NCBI GenBank assembly: GCA_002320665.1
Contig: DCKO01000068.1
Span: 1,001-6,847 of the forward strand
Length of the DNA stretch: 5,847 bases
From: Micavibrio sp. UBA1672
Lineage (GTDB): Bacteria > Pseudomonadota > Alphaproteobacteria > Micavibrionales > Micavibrionaceae
Direction of reading: 5' to 3'
Shown here: positions 1 through 5,604 of the stretch, one piece after another
How the letters are laid out: each line of letters opens with the position of its first letter
How positions within the stretch are numbered: position 1 is the first letter of the stretch
The notes under the pieces: generated by a model
Databases searched by the model: none
Seen by the model: the letters and a program-made list of their open reading frames with translations, nothing else
What the model was told of the DNA's origin: nothing
Program-made: the position numbers and the translations under genes

Positions 1-260
1 GAAATTTTTTCATTATTAATTTTTGCAGATAGAACTCTTGTATGTGTTAGGCCAGGAGTTTCCTTAAAATGAAGTATGTTATCATCGCATTCTGCTAGCT
101 CGTAGAGTTCATTACTAGATTCAGGTTCTAAATCTAAATTGTCCATTTTTTCTTGGACTAGCTGCTTTATCGTATCGGCTGGAGTTTTTGTTCCCATCCA
201 GGTTGAAATTGATTTTAAATCTATAAATGTGGAATCGCTTATTCTAATTACGGGCATCAT
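1..260 (-). CDS. Partial small protein, possible ribbon-helix-helix DNA-binding protein (N-terminal part)
   Basis: An uninterrupted reading frame of 86 codons runs off the left edge, so the C-terminus is missing. It opens with two consecutive ATG codons (258-260 and 255-257) behind a good Shine-Dalgarno, GGAG at 267-270. The second start gives MPVIRIS, a beta-strand-like opening followed by a predicted helix, a break with TPAD, and another helix (TIKQLVQEKM), the order expected of a ribbon-helix-helix or SeqA-N-like dimerisation and DNA-binding unit. Further on comes an acidic linker and then HFKETPGLTHTRVLSAKI, a stretch I associate with C-terminal domains of such putative regulators, though I cannot name the family with certainty. 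The gene is visibly more AT-rich than uup and lies 88 bp beyond uup's stop on the same strand. Two palindromic sites lie just upstream, which would suit autorepression; that is inference. The coding call is fairly sure, the function is tentative. Confidence 0.65.
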   Translation of the reverse strand, partial: MMPVIRISDSTFIDLKSISTWMGTKTPADTIKQLVQEKMDNLDLEPESSNELYELAECDDNILHFKETPGLTHTRVLSAKINNEKI

Positions 261-284
261 AATTTTCTCCTTTATTACTATGCT

Positions 285-337
285 AGAATATATGTAACAT
301 ATAAATTACAAAAAAGTAAAGAATATATGTTACATAT
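285..337. promoter_or_regulatory. Twin palindromic operator-like sites upstream of the partial regulator gene
   Basis: The 18-bp sequence AGAATATATGTWACATAT occurs twice in the same orientation, at 285-302 (W = A) and 320-337 (W = T), differing only at the central base. Each copy contains a perfect 13-bp palindrome, ATATGT-W-ACATAT (290-302 and 325-337); the first extends to 15 bp (289-303). The centres are 35 bp apart. On the minus strand a possible -35 box TTTACT (315-320) and -10-like TACATA (291-296) coincide with the sites, so a bound protein could block transcription of the gene starting at 260. The sites lie between the stop of uup (349) and that gene. The repeat structure is seen directly; the operator role is inferred. 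Confidence 0.6.
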
Positions 338-348
338 TTCTTATTTTT

Positions 349-2250
349 TTATGGTGTTCGCATTTCCTCCAGCTCCAACCACCTTGTTTCATAGCGCTCC
401 AGTTTACTTTCTGCTTCGGCGAGGGCTTTGGTCATGTCATGGAAGGCGGCGGGGTCGCGGGCATAGAAATCTCCGTCTGAGAGTTGCTCTTTATAGTCTG
501 CGATATCAGCTTCGACTTTGGCGATTTTGTCGGGGAGTTGGCTTAGTTCGCGTTCAAGTTTGTAAGAAAGTTTTTGCGGTTTTTTAGGTTTGTCATCCTT
601 GCGGCAAGCGTTAGCTTGCTTGGACGGCGGGGATCCAGAGATGTCGGCAGCTTTGCTGCCGTCTTTTTCCAGATCCCGTTTGTTTGAGCTCGGCTTTGCC
701 TCGGGGGCGGGATGACGTTCGGAGGATTTTTTCTTTTCCAGATAATCACTATAGCCACCAATACAGCTTTCGATTTTGCCGTTTCCTTCGAAGGCCAGAA
801 TTTTGCTGACGGTTTGGTCAAGAAAGTCACGGTCATGGGAGACGACAATCAGCGTGCCTTTATACTGGCTGATGATTTCCTCGAGCATATCAAGGGTTTC
901 CATGTCCAGATCATTGGTTGGCTCGTCCAGAATAAGGCAGGTCTTGGGGTTGGCCAGAATTTTGGCAAGCATCAGGCGGTTTTTCTGTCCGCCGGAGAGC
1001 TGCGAGACTTTGTCTTGTGCGCGGGAGGGATCAAACATGAAATCCTTGAGGTAGCCGCAGACATGGCGCTGCTTGCCCATGACGTCGATATAATCTCCGC
1101 CGCCGGGGCAGAGGGTTTTCTTGAGCGTGTCTGTGGGGTCGAGGTCGCTGCGTTTTTGATCGAAGTAGGAAAACTCCAGTTCTTTGCGGCGTTTGATGCG
1201 ACCCTGATCGGGTTGGAGTTCTCCGATGAGCAATTTTAGAAATGTGGATTTGCCTGAGCCGTTTTTGCCCAAGATCCCTATGCGGTCGCCGCGCTGGATT
1301 CGCAGGGAAAATTTATCGAGGATTGTGATGGTTTTTCCGTCTTCTTCGAAAGATTTGCAGGTGTTGTAAAACTCCGCAACAATTTTAGACGTGGTGTCGC
1401 TATCTTTTAGCGGTTTTAGCTCTATTTTCTGTGTGGCGCGGCGATAGGCGGATTCATCGGCCTTGAGCTTATCACGCATTTCCCGCATTTCTTCTAATCT
1501 GCGGATATTGCGCTTGCGGCGGGCTTTGACACCGCGGGAGGCCCATTCGACTTCTTGTTCGACAAGGGTCTTGCGGTTTTTAAGCTCGCGTTCTTCCTGT
1601 TCGAGCAGCATGGTTGACCATTCATCAAAATGTTTAAAGCCGCGCGGGGAGACTTTGAGTTGCCCTCTATCGAGCCAGAAGACTTGCGTTGTGATATTGG
1701 ATAGGAAAGTTCGGTCGTGGCTGACGCATAGGAGCGTGCCGCGGTAGCTGTTGAGGTATCCTTCCAGCCATTCAATGGCCTCAAGATCAAGGTGGTTGGT
1801 TGGTTCATCAAGTAAGAGGATATCCGGTTCTTCGACCAAGGCACGCGCAAGGCCGGCGCGGCGGAGCTGACCACCGGAAAGGCGTGTCATCTGGGCGGTG
1901 ACGTCAAGTTCTAGGGCTTCGGCGACGATGTCGACCTTATAGGCGTGTAGCTCTTTTTCTTCGTCCTTGATCTCGGAGAAAATATATTCGAAGACGTTCT
2001 GGCCCTCTTTGGGGATGATGTCTTGTTGTAAATATCCGATGGTGGTGCCTGCTTCTTCCCAGCGCTCTCCATCATCAAGGTCTTGGCGGCCTGTGATGAT
2101 ATTCATCAATGTCGATTTGCCAGCGCCGTTCTTGCCCACAAGGGCGATGCGGCTGCCTTGGTGGATGTTAAAAGACAGGTTTTCAAAGATCGGCTTTTCT
2201 GAAAAGCGGATAAGGGCATCTTTTACTGACAGTAATAATGGCGGTGGCAT
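349..2250 (-). CDS. uup: Uup-type ABC-F ATPase (ribosome-associated, two ATP-binding domains)
   Basis: This 633-residue protein is a soluble tandem ATPase of the ABC-F group, not a transporter, since it has no membrane segment. Known members bind at the ribosome E-site region and act in translation or ribosome assembly; Uup loss also raises transposon precise excision in E. coli. Domain 1 has Walker A GKNGAGKS (39-46), signature LSGGQ (124-128), Walker B LLLDEP (145-150) and SHDR (177-180). A basic, helical inter-domain arm follows (about 215-270, including RGVKARRKRN). Domain 2 has Walker A GKNGSGKS (328-335), LSGGQ (418-422), LILDEP (439-444) and SHDR (471-474). A charged linker (about 507-560) leads to a coiled-coil C-terminal domain (about 560-633, starting KLSYKLERELSQLP), the hallmark of Uup; length also matches E. 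coli Uup. All ATPase residues are present. The ATG at 2250 is preceded by an in-frame stop and lacks a clear Shine-Dalgarno. The linker DNA contains palindromic repeats described separately. Confidence 0.93.
   Translation of the reverse strand: MPPPLLLSVKDALIRFSEKPIFENLSFNIHQGSRIALVGKNGAGKSTLMNIITGRQDLDDGERWEEAGTTIGYLQQDIIPKEGQNVFEYIFSEIKDEEKELHAYKVDIVAEALELDVTAQMTRLSGGQLRRAGLARALVEEPDILLLDEPTNHLDLEAIEWLEGYLNSYRGTLLCVSHDRTFLSNITTQVFWLDRGQLKVSPRGFKHFDEWSTMLLEQEERELKNRKTLVEQEVEWASRGVKARRKRNIRRLEEMREMRDKLKADESAYRRATQKIELKPLKDSDTTSKIVAEFYNTCKSFEEDGKTITILDKFSLRIQRGDRIGILGKNGSGKSTFLKLLIGELQPDQGRIKRRKELEFSYFDQKRSDLDPTDTLKKTLCPGGGDYIDVMGKQRHVCGYLKDFMFDPSRAQDKVSQLSGGQKNRLMLAKILANPKTCLILDEPTNDLDMETLDMLEEIISQYKGTLIVVSHDRDFLDQTVSKILAFEGNGKIESCIGGYSDYLEKKKSSERHPAPEAKPSSNKRDLEKDGSKAADISGSPPSKQANACRKDDKPKKPQKLSYKLERELSQLPDKIAKVEADIADYKEQLSDGDFYARDPAAFHDMTKALAEAESKLERYETRWLELEEMRTP
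591..639. repeat. Putative palindromic dispersed element inside uup, copy 1
   Basis: On the plus strand this 49-bp stretch begins TGTCATCC and ends GGGGATCCAGA, the GTCATCC...GGATCCAG termini I associate with small palindromic repeats scattered in alphaproteobacterial genomes. Inside is a perfect hairpin, GCAAGC-GTTA-GCTTGC (604-619). In the uup reading frame it encodes residues about 538-553, part of the low-complexity linker ahead of the coiled-coil domain. Its ends are only partly complementary, so it would be a degraded copy. The hairpin is seen directly; classification as a mobile repeat is from memory and unverified. Confidence 0.4.
645..668. repeat. Strong 7-bp inverted repeat followed by T-rich tract, inside uup
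   Basis: CGGCAGC (645-651) and GCTGCCG (655-661) form a perfect 7-bp stem around a 3-nt TTT loop, followed on the plus strand by TCTTTTT. That looks like an intrinsic terminator for transcription antisense to uup. It sits exactly between the two putative palindromic elements and encodes about residues 531-536 of the Uup linker. No plus-strand gene ends here, so a terminator function is not claimed; it may be a remnant of the same repeat family. Confidence 0.45.
669..717. repeat. Putative palindromic dispersed element inside uup, copy 2, opposite orientation
   Basis: On the plus strand this 49-bp segment begins CCAGATCCCG and ends CGGGATGACG, with exactly complementary inner ends ATCCCG (673-678) and CGGGAT (708-713). 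Read on the minus strand it starts CGTCATCC and ends GGGATCTGG, matching the terminal pattern of the 591-639 copy in the reverse orientation and at the same length. It is in frame with uup and encodes residues about 512-528 of the linker. The terminal inverted repeat is seen directly; membership in a dispersed family is inferred. Confidence 0.42.
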
Positions 2251-2310
2251 AATATTTTCGTGTTCAAAATCATCTTAATGATCTATGGTTATGGCCTAGC
2301 TTAAGGGGTT

Positions 2311-2339
2311 TTGATATCCGAGACTGCGCGGGCCTGCAA
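2311..2339 (-). promoter_or_regulatory. Candidate promoter for uup
   Basis: On the minus strand TTGCAG (2334-2339) and TATCAA (2311-2316) are separated by 17 bp, a reasonable sigma-70-type arrangement about 60 bp upstream of the uup start. Each box is a partial match only, so this is a candidate, not a firm call. It lies in the region shared with the divergent desaturase gene. Confidence 0.3.
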
Positions 2340-2387
2340 TAAAAATATAAATAAATATGATTTTTGGACTCACGGAGAAGGGTCATA

Positions 2388-2411
2388 ATGAGAATAAGAG
2401 TAGAAAGTTAG
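2388..2411 (+). other. Seven-codon mini-ORF in the desaturase leader
   Basis: ATG at 2388 opens a frame encoding MRIRVES and stops at TAG 2409-2411, only 11 nt before the likely desaturase start at 2423. It has the best Shine-Dalgarno in the area, GGAGAAGGG at 2374-2382, at a good distance. That site cannot serve the desaturase frame, because no ATG, GTG or TTG lies in that frame just downstream. A leader peptide coupling translation to the desaturase is possible; chance is also possible. Confidence 0.3.
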
Positions 2412-2422
2412 TACCCTTTATT

Positions 2423-3481
2423 ATGTCACCTTATGATTTTCAGGCCGTTCAGGCAGATACTAAAGATACCCGATCCATATCTAATATTTTAGAACATTGT
2501 CGTTCCTATCAGGGGGCGGATACTCGGCGAAGTGTGCTCCAGCTATTTACGACTATGGCTTTATTTATCGCTACATTGGCTGTGATGGGACATTTTTTCA
2601 ATTCTCATTATTTGATAACCGTTTTACTCATGCCTGTTGCGGCAGGTTTGCTGACACGCCTTTTTATTTTCCAGCATGATTGCGGGCATGGCTGCTTTTT
2701 TAACTCTGATAAGGCCAATAGGTTTACGGGGCGGGCTTTGTCGATGCTGACCGCAACGCCTTATGATTTCTGGCGCAGGGCACATAATATGCATCATGCT
2801 ACATCCGGTGATCTGGATCGCCGCAGTATTGGCGGAATTGATACGATCACAGTGTCTGAGTACAAAGCGTTGCCGCGGCGAAAGAAAATTGAATACAGGC
2901 TCTACCGGAATATATTTTTGCTTATTATTATAGGCGCACCGATTTATATGTTGATCGGGCAGCGCTTGCCTATGAATGTGCCGACAAACTTTTATGATAA
3001 TTATAAAACCTTATCCAGTCATTCGATCTGGAATAGCATTATGCTGACTAATGTTTTGCTTGTTTTGTTTTACGGAGTGGCTATAGCTGTTTTCGGGTTT
3101 CAGGCTGTGCTTTGGGTGTATCTGCCTGTGATTATTATGACCACATGGATTGGGGCATGGCTGTTTTATGTTCAGCACCAATTCGAAGATGCGTATTGGT
3201 ATAAAAATAAGGATTGGGATATTCATGAGTCTGCTTTGATGGGGAGCTCTTATTATAAGCTGCCTAGGGTATTGCAATGGTTTACTGGGAATATCGGCTT
3301 GCATCATATCCATCACCTGTGTAGCAAAATCCCTAATTACAAGCTGCAGGATTGTATGGATGCCATGCCGGAATTATCTGAAATCAATGTTTTAACCCTC
3401 AAAGAGAGCTTTCAATGTTGTCATTTGAAGCTATGGGATGAGAAGCAAGAGAAAATGGTGTCTTTTGCTCATGTAACTTAG
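2423..3481 (+). CDS. Membrane fatty-acid desaturase (acyl-lipid, delta-12/omega-6-like)
   Basis: The protein introduces a double bond into membrane lipid acyl chains using a di-iron centre and O2. With the start at 2423 it is 352 residues; an in-frame ATG at 2357 would add 22 residues but has no Shine-Dalgarno and a polar, unconvincing extension. Counting from the 2423 start, the three histidine boxes are HDCGH (85-89), HNMHH (121-125) and HHIHH (294-298), all intact, plus the family motif VQHQFED (about 250-256). Hydrophobic segments lie at about 37-58, 63-83, 162-180, 206-225 and 227-248, leaving the histidines on one membrane face as usual. The HDCGH box and the closing region around LHHIHHLCSKIPNY fit delta-12-type bacterial desaturases, but regioselectivity cannot be read from sequence. 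No ferredoxin or reductase partner is adjacent. The stop overlaps that of the convergent flavoprotein gene. Confidence 0.9.
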   Translation: MSPYDFQAVQADTKDTRSISNILEHCRSYQGADTRRSVLQLFTTMALFIATLAVMGHFFNSHYLITVLLMPVAAGLLTRLFIFQHDCGHGCFFNSDKANRFTGRALSMLTATPYDFWRRAHNMHHATSGDLDRRSIGGIDTITVSEYKALPRRKKIEYRLYRNIFLLIIIGAPIYMLIGQRLPMNVPTNFYDNYKTLSSHSIWNSIMLTNVLLVLFYGVAIAVFGFQAVLWVYLPVIIMTTWIGAWLFYVQHQFEDAYWYKNKDWDIHESALMGSSYYKLPRVLQWFTGNIGLHHIHHLCSKIPNYKLQDCMDAMPELSEINVLTLKESFQCCHLKLWDEKQEKMVSFAHVT

Positions 3482-4659
3482 ACATTTCGTCCGGCTACAT
3501 AACCCGAAGACCATGCCCATTGGAAGTTATAGCCGCCCAGATGGCCTGTGACATCCACGACTTCGCCAATAAAATAAAGCCCTTTGTGTTTTTTGCATTC
3601 CATGGTTTTGGAGGAAAGTTCATCTGTGTCAATACCACCCAATGTGACTTCGGCAGTGCGATAGCCTTCTGTACCAGCAGGGCGAATGCGCCAGTTATTG
3701 ACGGCTTCACCCAGAGTTTTCAGGTTTTTATCTGAAATTTCCGTGATGCGGCCTTTGATTCCGTTTTTATCGCATATGGCTTTGGCAAGGTTTTTGGGTA
3801 AAAGATTACCAAGGATATTATGGATGTCTTGTTTTGCGTTTTTCTGTTTTTGTTCTAGCAGGTAATTTGTAACATCTTGGGCAGGGTATAGATTGATCGT
3901 GATGTCCTGTCCTTCGCTCCAATAGGATGAAATTTGCAAGATGGATGGTCCACTTAAGCCTCTATGGGTGAAAAGCAGCCCTTCGGCAAAGGTTTTTTTA
4001 TCGCATGTCACTGTGGCATCTACTGAAAGGCCGCTTAAGGCTCTGCAAAAATCCAGGAGGTTTGCCTGAAAGGTCAGGGGTACGAGGGCGGGGCGCGTGG
4101 GGATAATCTTAAGGCCGAATTTTTTGGCGAGATCATAGCCGAATTTGCTGGCGCCGATTTTGGGTATAGATAATCCGCCAGTGGCTATGACCAGAGACTT
4201 GCACTTATATATAGTGTTTTTTAATTTAACGCTGTAGCCCTCTTTCTGTTGTTTAATGTCTTTGATTTCTGCTCCTTGTTTAAACTCCGTGCCTGATTTT
4301 TTTATCTCGGTTAAGAGCATATCTATGATTTCTTGCGAGAATTTGTCGCAAAATAATTGCCCTAGCTTTTTCTCGTGATAGGCAATGCCATGTTTTTTAA
4401 CTAAGGCGATAAAGTCATGCTGAGTGTATTGTTTCAGGGCGGATTTACAAAAATGCGGGTTTTGTGAGAGATAATTTTCAGGCGCGGCATGAATATTTGT
4501 GAAATTACAACGCCCACCGCCAGAGATTCTGATTTTTTCTGCGGTTTTTTCGGTGTGATCTACTAGCAAGGTTTTGCGACCACGCTTTCCACTTTCTATG
4601 GCGCACATTAATCCGGCTGCGCCTGCCCCTATGATAATTACATCGTATTCGATTTTCAT
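3478..4659 (-). CDS. HI0933/YhiN-family FAD-dependent oxidoreductase (BaiN-like)
   Basis: The 393-residue protein is a cytoplasmic flavoprotein of the HI0933 family, annotated in various genomes as NAD(P)/FAD-dependent oxidoreductase, BaiN-like or aminoacetone-oxidase-like; the physiological substrate of most members is unknown. It has an N-terminal dinucleotide-binding fold with GAGAAG (11-16) after a hydrophobic strand, the family motif SGGGRCN (46-52), ATGGLSIPKIG (159-169), FTHRGLSGPSIL (230-241) and the C-terminal FAD-contacting stretch GEVVDVTGHLGGYNFQWAW (365-383). Length and motifs are complete. I chose ATG 4659 because GAGAAG then lies at the usual distance from the N-terminus; a longer frame from TTG 4692 adds 11 unlikely residues. 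No Shine-Dalgarno precedes the ATG. It is convergent with the desaturase and divergent from the first DUF4402 gene, so it is probably transcribed alone. Confidence 0.9.
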   Translation of the reverse strand: MKIEYDVIIIGAGAAGLMCAIESGKRGRKTLLVDHTEKTAEKIRISGGGRCNFTNIHAAPENYLSQNPHFCKSALKQYTQHDFIALVKKHGIAYHEKKLGQLFCDKFSQEIIDMLLTEIKKSGTEFKQGAEIKDIKQQKEGYSVKLKNTIYKCKSLVIATGGLSIPKIGASKFGYDLAKKFGLKIIPTRPALVPLTFQANLLDFCRALSGLSVDATVTCDKKTFAEGLLFTHRGLSGPSILQISSYWSEGQDITINLYPAQDVTNYLLEQKQKNAKQDIHNILGNLLPKNLAKAICDKNGIKGRITEISDKNLKTLGEAVNNWRIRPAGTEGYRTAEVTLGGIDTDELSSKTMECKKHKGLYFIGEVVDVTGHLGGYNFQWAWSSGYVAGRNV

Positions 4660-4665
4660 GGGGTA

Positions 4666-4692
4666 TCTATATATATAAATTCTGATCATCAA
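4666..4692 (-). promoter_or_regulatory. Candidate promoter for the flavoprotein gene, possibly giving a leaderless mRNA
   Basis: On the minus strand TATAGA (4666-4671) is followed by six bases and then the A of the start codon, so transcription from the usual distance would begin at or next to the ATG. A possible -35 box TTGATG (4687-4692) is 15 bp upstream, shorter than ideal. The absence of any Shine-Dalgarno before 4659 fits. The A/T alternation here means a chance -10 match is easy. Confidence 0.3.
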
Positions 4693-4735
4693 AAGTTTTT
4701 TAAATAAAAATCCCGTAAGAAAATTTTTAAGTGCC

Positions 4736-4763
4736 TTGACCTATTAAAGTATTATGATACTAT
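4736..4763 (+). promoter_or_regulatory. Candidate sigma-70-type promoter for the first DUF4402 gene, with overlapping inverted repeat
   Basis: TTGACC (4736-4741) and TACTAT (4758-4763) are 16 bp apart and lie about 65 bp upstream of the ATG at 4828. The inverted repeat AGTAT-TATG-ATACT (4748-4761) covers the spacer and most of the -10 box, where an operator could act. A related inverted repeat precedes the second paralogue. Confidence 0.5.
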
Positions 4764-4827
4764 CTTGACGGGAATAAATTTTTCATCAGCCCGCTTTCTT
4801 GGGTAATTTTACATAGAGGACTAGAAA

Positions 4828-5328
4828 ATGAAGAGTATTATGAAACTCGCTTATGCGGGTGCAATGGGTATGGTGTTGCTTTCTACTACATCAATTGAAG
4901 TAAAGGCTGCGGATGCAACAGGTAACGCGTCTGCAACTATTCAAACGGCGATATCTATATCAGAAGACACAGCCATGGACTTTGCAACTATTCTGGCAGA
5001 TGCGGCTGGAGATACAATTACTTTAACACCTGTTGGTGGTATATCAGCAGCCAACACATCCACATTTTCCGGTTCACCGGCAGCAGGTGCTTTTTCTGCG
5101 ACAGGGGATGCGAGTACAGCTGTGACAATTTCCTTTAGTTCGGGTGATGTTTTGTCGGGGCCTGGTACGGATATGGCTTTGGGAACATTTGCGCATGATG
5201 CTGGCGGGTCTCCGGCCTTTAACGGTTCTGGTAACCTGACCTTTAATGTTGGTGCGGCTCTTACGGTTAATGCCTCACAGACAGCGGGCGCGTATTCGGG
5301 TACTTACACTGTGACGGTGGATTACTAA
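4828..5328 (+). CDS. Exported DUF4402-family protein, copy 1
   Basis: This 166-residue protein carries an N-terminal signal peptide: basic start MKSIMK, hydrophobic core, and a VKA-AD signal peptidase I site after residue 27. The mature part is rich in Thr, Ser, Ala and Gly, contains no cysteine and has alternating hydrophobic residues typical of a beta-sandwich. It fits Pfam DUF4402 from start to end: ATIQTAISIS (36-45), MDFATI (50-55), DTITLTPVGG (62-71), FSATGDASTAVTISF around the middle, and the closing GAYSGTYTVTVDY (154-166). The family is secreted and its role is not established; a surface or fibre-like function is sometimes suspected but nothing here proves it. The Shine-Dalgarno AGAGGA (4815-4820) is well placed for ATG 4828. 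An intrinsic terminator follows, and a paralogue lies downstream on the same strand, so the two are probably separate transcription units. Confidence 0.85.
   Translation: MKSIMKLAYAGAMGMVLLSTTSIEVKAADATGNASATIQTAISISEDTAMDFATILADAAGDTITLTPVGGISAANTSTFSGSPAAGAFSATGDASTAVTISFSSGDVLSGPGTDMALGTFAHDAGGSPAFNGSGNLTFNVGAALTVNASQTAGAYSGTYTVTVDY
4909..5070 (+). repeat. Direct repeat shared by the two DUF4402 genes (first copy)
   Basis: Bases 4909-5070 align without gaps to 5686-5847, an offset of 777 bp. By my count 144 of 162 bases match, as do 48 of 54 residues. The similarity covers the mature domain from the signal cleavage site up to the window edge and contains long exact blocks, for example 5012-5045 against 5789-5822. 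Upstream of the cleavage site the genes are clearly less alike. Confidence 0.9.
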
Positions 5329-5359
5329 GTTTAATTGACCTTATACTTATAATCAAAGG

Positions 5360-5394
5360 CCTCGCTCTGAATATTTTGGAGCGGGGGATTTTTT
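5360..5394 (+). terminator. Intrinsic terminator after the first DUF4402 gene
   Basis: CCTCGCTC (5360-5367) pairs with GAGCGGGG (5379-5386), an 8-bp stem with one T-G wobble around an 11-nt loop. A run of six T residues (5389-5394) follows one base pair-free G and an A. It lies 31 bp beyond the stop at 5328 and should separate the first gene's transcript from the second. Confidence 0.85.
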
Positions 5395-5604
5395 ATATTA
5401 AATAAGTTGCTAAGTAGTTATTATACTTAAGTATACATGTAATATAACCTTTTGATTTAAATGCATAAATTTTACATAAAATTTTAGATAAATTTTCATA
5501 AAACGCTTTGAATTTAACTTTTTGTTAAGGGCCTTCTTGTTACGGTGATGAAGTACTTTGGTACTCCCAAGAGGGGATTTAAAATTTAATGAAAGGTTTT
5601 AGTT
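5395..5604 (+). promoter_or_regulatory. Leader and probable promoter region of the second DUF4402 gene
   Basis: No gene is seen in this AT-rich spacer. It holds a perfect 14-bp palindrome TATACTTAAGTATA (5422-5435), a weak promoter-like pair TTGATT (5452-5457) and CATAAA (5475-5480) with a 17-bp spacer, a small inverted repeat TTAAC-TTTTT-GTTAA (5514-5528), and the inverted repeat AGTAC-TTTG-GTACT (5552-5565), which resembles the one before the first paralogue. The ribosome binding site is GAAAGG (5591-5596), 8 nt before ATG 5605. The promoter assignment is uncertain; the inverted repeats are plain in the sequence. Confidence 0.45.

Noticed and set aside
712..1239. Plus-strand open frame of 175 codons opposite uup
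   Set aside because: It lies fully inside uup on the other strand, has no Shine-Dalgarno or recognisable domain, and uup is intact with all its motifs.
2357..2422. Longer desaturase N-terminus starting at ATG 2357
   Set aside because: There is no ribosome site before 2357, the extra 22 residues are polar and unlike the family, and the ATG lies within a TATGAT -10-like sequence (2356-2361).
3011..3316. Minus-strand open frame of 101 codons opposite the desaturase
   Set aside because: It is antisense to conserved desaturase sequence, including the third histidine box, and has no features of its own.
4660..4692. Eleven-residue N-terminal extension of the flavoprotein from TTG 4692
   Set aside because: It needs a rare start codon and places extra residues before the FAD-binding strand, where family members begin directly.
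4712..4772. Imperfect inverted repeat CCCGTAAGA / TCTTGACGGG flanking the first DUF4402 promoter
   Set aside because: The arms are short, interrupted by an extra base and over 40 bp apart; there is no counterpart before the second gene.
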